A DNA stretch of 64,000 nucleotides, taken from contig NZ_JAPEMI010000002.1 in the NCBI RefSeq assembly GCF_026342835.1, positions 1,054,001 to 1,118,000 of the forward strand, in the 5' to 3' direction. This DNA is from Streptomyces sp. NBC_00154. Lineage in GTDB: Bacteria; Actinomycetota; Actinomycetes; Streptomycetales; Streptomycetaceae. Shown here in pieces: positions 60,254 to 64,000 of the stretch (within the stretch, counting starts at the first letter, position 1; each line of letters starts with the position of its first letter). A model generated the notes under the pieces. It was not told the DNA's origin and did not search any database. It saw only the letters and a list, made by a program, of their open reading frames with translations. Made by a program: the position numbers and the translations under genes.

Positions 60254-61725
60254 CAATACTGGTGACTTTGGGCGTTGTGGGTCGTTGAGTGAGGTGTGCC
60301 AAGGCCTGGTCAGGTGAAGTCGTCGGCGGTCGAGCGGTTGTCGGATCGGATCGCGCTGGGTGTGCTGACGCGTGCGTTTCCGCCGGAGTTGGTGGATGAG
60401 GTGGTTGCGGAGTGTGGGCGGGTCGAGCAGCGGCGTCGGCTGTTGCCTGCTCGGGTGGTGGTCTACTTCGTGCTCGCGATGTGCCTGTTCTCGGGGCAAG
60501 GTTATGAGGAGGTCGCCCGGCTGCTCACCTGTGGGCTCGAAAACCAGCGGTGGGAGGAGACGTGGCGGGTTCCATCGACGGCGGCGATCGGCCGGGCACG
60601 GCTGCGGCTGGGCCCCGAACCGCTCAAGGCGTTGTTCGCCCGGGTGTGCCGGCCGGTGGCCACCGAGACGACGACCGGGGCCTGGTACCGCGGGTGGCGG
60701 CTCGTCGCGGTGGACGGCACCACCTTCGACCTGCCCGACACTGACGCCAATGACGCCTTCTTCGGCCGTCCGGGATCCTCGCGCGGCCAGCGGCGGGGCG
60801 CGTATCCGCAGGCGAGGATGACGGCGGTGGTCGAGTGCGGCACCCATGCCGTCTTCGCCGCCGAGGTCGGCCCGCTGTCCGTGCACGAAACAGTGCTGGC
60901 CCGGCGCCTGTTCGGCCGCCTGGCTGCGGGAATGCTCCTTCTGGCCGGCCGGGGCTTCGTCGGGTTCGACCTGTGGCGGGCTGCCGCCGCCAGCGGCGCC
61001 GACCTGCTGTGGCGGGTGAAGAACAGCGCGGTCCTGCCCGTGGTCGAGCCCCTGGACGACGGCTCGTACCTGTCGGAGATCGTTGCCGCGCGGGACAAGA
61101 ACCGCCGGGCCGACCCGATCACGGTCCGCGTCATCGAGTACACCCTCGACGACGGCGCCGCCGGCACGGTTTACCGGCTGATCACCACGATTCTCGACCC
61201 GCAGGCCGCTCCGGCGGCCGAACTGGCCACCTTGTACGCCCAGCGGTGGGAGATCGAGACCACACTGGATGAGATCAAGACCCACCAGGGCGGCCCCCGC
61301 CTCGTCCTGCGCTCCCAGCATCCGGCCGGCGTCGAGCAGGAGATCTTCGCATTCCTGCTGGTCCACCACGCCCTGCGCGACCTGATGTACCAGGCCGCAC
61401 AACAGGCAGGACGGGATCCGGACCGGATCTCCTTCACCCGCACCTTGCACGTCGTCCGCCGCCACGTCACCGGGCAGGCGGCGCTTTCCCCCCTGCCGGC
61501 TCGGCCGGGCCCTGGCACACGCCCTGCGTGAGATCCGTGAACGACTCCTGCCGCCCAGGCGGCAACGGTCCAACCCCCGCGTGATCAAACGCAAGATGGC
61601 CAACTGGAAACTCAAACGAGCCGAACACTGCCACCCACCCCGCCCCGAGAAGCCAACTGTCACGATCACCAAGCCGACCAAAACCAGCCCGACCCGCCGG
61701 GAAAAACACTAAATCACTGGTATTG
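60254..61725 (+). mobile_element. IS4-family insertion sequence with 10-bp target duplication
   Basis: About 1.47 kb. CATCTAGGGA occurs directly outside both ends (60244-60253 and 61726-61735), a perfect 10-bp duplication. The ends are imperfect inverted repeats, CAATACTGGTGACTTTG on the left against CAATACCAGTGATTTAG (complement) on the right. Length, one transposase and duplication size fit IS4. The uninterrupted duplication suggests a recent insertion, just downstream of the methyltransferase gene. Confidence 0.9.
60296..61712 (+). pseudogene. IS4 transposase with a C-tract frameshift near its end
   Basis: A DDE transposase beginning MPRPGQVKSSAVERLSDRIA. Conserved parts: RGWRLVAVDGTTFDLPDTDA (first Asp), GMLLLAGRGFVGFDLWRAAA (second Asp region), LATLYAQRWEIETTLDEIKT with the YREK-type Glu. 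After RRHVTGQAALSP the frame leaves its course and stops at 61531. In the +1 frame the tail continues RLGRALAHALREIRERLL and KRKMANWKLKRAEHC to TAA 61712. The change falls in TTTCCCCCC; one base fewer would restore the frame. The core is intact, so partial activity cannot be excluded. Confidence 0.8.
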
Positions 61726-61748
61726 CATCTAGGGAACCGGGAGGCGCT

Positions 61749-62600
61749 CTACCGGCGGACCGCCGAGATCAGTCCGCCGGGCCGCTCCTCGCGCTGCGGC
61801 GGGGTGCTGATTGGGCGGCCGTAGGCGGCAGCGCGCTCGCGCAGGGTGTGGCTGTCGGCCTCCCAGCCGTGCCCGACCAGCCAGCCCACCGGGTCGTCGG
61901 GCATCTCCGAGACCCACATGGACGCCGCCGATCCCGGCGCGGCGTCCGCGCCGAAGCGCTCGATCACGCCGCGCGAGCCCAATGTCAGCCCCATCCGACT
62001 GCCTGCCGCCGACTGCGTGCTGATCCGGGCCAGCAGTAGCTCCACCGCGTCCTCGGGTAGATAGATCAGTAGTCCTTCGGCGATCCACGCGGTCGGCACG
62101 GCCGGGTCGTGCCCTGCGGCGGCCAGCGCGCCTGGCCAGTCCTCACGCAGATCCACCGCGACGGTGATGCGCTCGCAGCGCGCGACGGCCCGTTCCTGGC
62201 GCAGCACCGAAGCCTTGAAGTCCAGTGGCGCGGCGGTATCGACCTCGAACAGCCGGGTGCCCTCGGGCCAGTCCATCCGGAAGGCCCGGCTGTCCATGCC
62301 GGCGCCGAGCAGCACGACCTGCCGGACCCCGGACGCGGAGGCCTGCTGCAACAGGTCGTCGAGGAACTTCGTCCTGATGACGATGGAGAACGACACGGCC
62401 AGCCGGCGGCGTCGCGCGGCCTCGTCATCGGGCAGCGGCGGCGAGGAGGGCCACAGGCCGCCGGCGGTGGCGAAGGCCTGTGCCAGTGGGTCGCGGAACA
62501 GCGCGTTCTCCCGCTCGGTCTCCAGCGCCCGCACCCTGGCCACCCCCACCGCCGTGGCCCACACTCCCGACGGCTGCACCCGCTTCTGCTCATCAGTCAC
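61749..62600 (-). CDS. SAM-dependent methyltransferase, TIGR00027 (LCMT-like) family
   Basis: A 283-residue methyltransferase typical of mycobacteria and streptomycetes. GVWATAVGVARVRALETERE at the start and RQVVLLGAGMDSRAFRMDWP (SAM site) are family signatures; RLFEVDTAAPLDFKASVL follows, then PTAWIAEGLLIYLPEDAVEL. The substrate is unknown, though some relatives methylate secondary metabolites or lipids. The IS4 copy inserted 14 bases past its stop and left the coding sequence intact. Confidence 0.92.
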   Translation of the reverse strand: MTDEQKRVQPSGVWATAVGVARVRALETERENALFRDPLAQAFATAGGLWPSSPPLPDDEAARRRRLAVSFSIVIRTKFLDDLLQQASASGVRQVVLLGAGMDSRAFRMDWPEGTRLFEVDTAAPLDFKASVLRQERAVARCERITVAVDLREDWPGALAAAGHDPAVPTAWIAEGLLIYLPEDAVELLLARISTQSAAGSRMGLTLGSRGVIERFGADAAPGSAASMWVSEMPDDPVGWLVGHGWEADSHTLRERAAAYGRPISTPPQREERPGGLISAVRR

Positions 62601-62702
62601 CGCGCCAGCCTAGCTAGTGTCCTGCGCCAGGAATTCGATCAAGATATGCGGCGAGTGTCGGGGTACGGGTGAATGTGCCCAGCGGTGTACAGATGAACGC
62701 GC

Positions 62703-63443
62703 TCACGTGCGGGGAGTCTCTCCGGCGCCACGTCCCTGGGACGAGCGGTGATCACCCGAGGACGGCGGTGATACCGGTGCCAGCCGCGGCCTTTCACCGC
62801 ACATGGCAGGGGCGGCGGCCCGGCGGTGGGATGCGCGGATGAGGACTGCGACCAGGGCTGTGAGGTCTGCGGCGCCGGCCGGGTCGTCCGCGTAGCGAGT
62901 GGTCTGCAAGGGAGCCACTTGGTCCAGCCGTACTCCGTCGAGGTCCAGGACATAGGCCAGCGTCAGCAGCGCCAAGCGCGCGCTTCCGTCCGGGAAGGGA
63001 TGGAAGAAGGCCACGTCGAGATACGCCCTGGCTGCGCGGGCTGCCAGGGGAAGTGCCGGGTCGGTGCTCTGCTGCAGGCAGCGGGCGAAGTCAGGCCACG
63101 TGGATGGTGTGAGCCCGTAGCGCTCACGGCCGCCTTTGGCGAAGGCATCGCCGTCCCGGAAGGTGATCTCGGATCTGCCGAGGATAATCCGCTGCCAGTC
63201 GGCGAGCAGGGCCGGGGTGAGGGCGCGTCGGTGAGCGGCGTCGATGCGGGCCAGGGCGTTCGCGTCCAGCAGCCGGTCGGCGCGTTGCGGGCACCGGTGC
63301 CGGACCTCACCGTCGAACCAGCCTGTGAGCCCGTCGACGGCCGGTGCCACGGGAACCTGGGTCCCGGCACCGGCCAACGCCCAGTCGACCCTATCCCTGA
63401 CCGTGCACCAGACGGCGAGGGAGTCAAGGGAGTCAGTAGTCAC
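62703..63443 (-). CDS. Fic/DOC-like protein with variant motif
   Basis: A 246-residue protein. The core LDVAFFHPFPDGSARLALLT corresponds to the Fic motif HPFx(D/E)GNGRxxR, but GN-G-R is replaced by GS-A-R and the second Arg by another residue. The flanking helices (ARAARAYLDVA; TLAYVLDLDGVRLDQVAPL) fit the Fic fold. Fic enzymes transfer AMP or other nucleotide parts to target hydroxyls; activity here is uncertain because of the altered phosphate-binding loop. The start at 63443 overlaps the upstream gene by 11 bases. Confidence 0.75.
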   Translation of the reverse strand: MTTDSLDSLAVWCTVRDRVDWALAGAGTQVPVAPAVDGLTGWFDGEVRHRCPQRADRLLDANALARIDAAHRRALTPALLADWQRIILGRSEITFRDGDAFAKGGRERYGLTPSTWPDFARCLQQSTDPALPLAARAARAYLDVAFFHPFPDGSARLALLTLAYVLDLDGVRLDQVAPLQTTRYADDPAGAADLTALVAVLIRASHRRAAAPAMCGERPRLAPVSPPSSGDHRSSQGRGAGETPRT

Positions 63444-63981
63444 GGAACGGTCGATGCCCGGTCACGCCGAACCCGAGATCCTCACCGACGGCGTCGACCA
63501 GGACGGAACTCGGCTCGGCCCAGCTCTTGAAGCGCCCGCCGATAGCGCCCTTCACCACCTCGGCCGCTTCCTCCCCTTCCAGGCCCACCGAGGAGAGATA
63601 CCACGTCAGCACGCGTTCACAGAGCATGTGCCAGCCGCTCTCGGTACAGGTCCGGTCCACGACCAGGGTCACCAGCCGGGTTGCTGCTCGCTGGACGTGC
63701 CAGCTGCGGTCCTCCGCGTCCGCATCGGCTGCCGGAGCGAGCTCGGCGAAGCGCTCGGCCAGTTCTTCCAGCCAGTCGCGCCACTCCAGGAGTGAGGCCA
63801 CGACGTTGGCGGTCGCGGCCTCGGGGCTGTCCCGCAGCGAACAGGAGGAACAGCACCAGCTCTGGACGACGCCGCCGCCACCGCCCTCGCCGACCGCCCA
63901 GTGCCATCCGCAGGCCCACCGGTCGTAGCGGTCGACCAGGAGGTTTGTCACCTGGTTGACGAAGCCGTCCCGGTTCGCCAT
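63433..63981 (-). CDS. unknown protein overlapping the Fic-like gene
   Basis: A 182-residue protein of no family known to me. It starts MANRDGFVNQVTNLLVDRYD; early it has a Gly tract and a Cys cluster (GEGGGGGVVQSWCCSSCS), then long helices (VVASLLEWRDWLEELAERFA, CERVLTWYLSSVGLEGEEAA). No membrane segment. The 3' end overlaps the Fic-like gene by 11 bases, implying translational coupling and a shared function, perhaps as partner or inhibitor. Upstream context lies outside the window. Confidence 0.7.
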   Translation of the reverse strand: MANRDGFVNQVTNLLVDRYDRWACGWHWAVGEGGGGGVVQSWCCSSCSLRDSPEAATANVVASLLEWRDWLEELAERFAELAPAADADAEDRSWHVQRAATRLVTLVVDRTCTESGWHMLCERVLTWYLSSVGLEGEEAAEVVKGAIGGRFKSWAEPSSVLVDAVGEDLGFGVTGHRPFRDY

Positions 63982-64000
63982 GGCGCGAATCAGCGCCGTG

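Noticed and set aside
1..64000. tRNA/rRNA genes and biosynthetic gene clusters
   Set aside because: I looked for cloverleaf or rRNA-like stretches and for PKS, NRPS or terpene signatures and saw none; a covariance-model scan could still reveal a tRNA.

Overview
This is a GC-rich actinobacterial chromosome segment, almost certainly Streptomyces. The evidence is strong G/C third-position bias, GTG/TTG starts, many ATGA/GTGA gene overlaps, rare in-frame TTA codons, an XRE-DUF5753/DUF397 pair, a DUF5999 fragment and conservon (cvn) signalling genes. No rRNA, tRNA, CRISPR array or biosynthetic gene cluster was seen. The window is an accessory-rich mosaic with pieces of seven transposable-element families (IS1182, IS5, IS630, IS481, IS200/IS605-type TnpB, ISL3, IS4), one integrase/excisionase module and several gene remnants.

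Layout. 1-1,760: transposase fragments, a truncated DUF5999 gene and an array of CCCCACTTC repeats with a large inverted repeat. 1,768-9,442: a HATPase gene coupled to an atypical aldo/keto-reductase-fold gene. Opposed to it is a five-gene minus-strand operon (regulator-like protein, L-asparaginase, PCC/DUF296 protein, second regulator-like protein with TPR-like repeats, NUDIX hydrolase). Divergent from that operon, across a 13-bp-arm palindrome, is an XRE/DUF397 pair. 9,745-13,507: an IS630 element with intact ends, a membrane/winged-helix gene put out of frame by a 10-bp tandem repeat, then xis and int.

13,569-31,735: mostly chromosomal metabolism and maintenance: aldehyde dehydrogenase with a GAF regulator, secreted amidase, acetamidase/formamidase plus amino-acid permease, an IS481 copy sitting exactly on the stop codon of a SWIM-domain gene, SNF2 helicase, fatty-acid desaturase, MOSC protein, MpaB-like oxygenase, methyltransferase and an MHYT membrane protein. 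31,798-41,432: a conservon whose cvnA-cvnB-cvnC part is separated from cvnD and a second cvnB by about 4.9 kb holding a bldA-type (TTA) LCP ligase gene, an acetyltransferase, a TnpB element and an ArsR-type gene.

41,570-48,262: a Streptomyces-type hypothetical protein, two acetyltransferases, a sortase-anchored protein, a PAS-GAF-PP2C-HATPase phosphatase and an enoyl-CoA hydratase-family enzyme. 48,263-53,741: decayed two-component and Ymh-like remnants around a P-loop kinase and a pentapeptide-repeat/APH-like kinase reading frame. 53,742-59,050: lipoprotein, HupE/UreJ-like protein, purple acid phosphatase and DUF916 membrane protein. 59,051-64,000: decayed ISL3, a complete IS4 element with 10-bp target duplication, a TIGR00027-type methyltransferase, and a Fic-like gene overlapping a partner of unknown function. 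The points most worth following are the repeat-frameshifted gene at 11.1-11.6 kb, the five-gene operon at 3.3-8.1 kb, the split conservon, and the fused pentapeptide/kinase frame.
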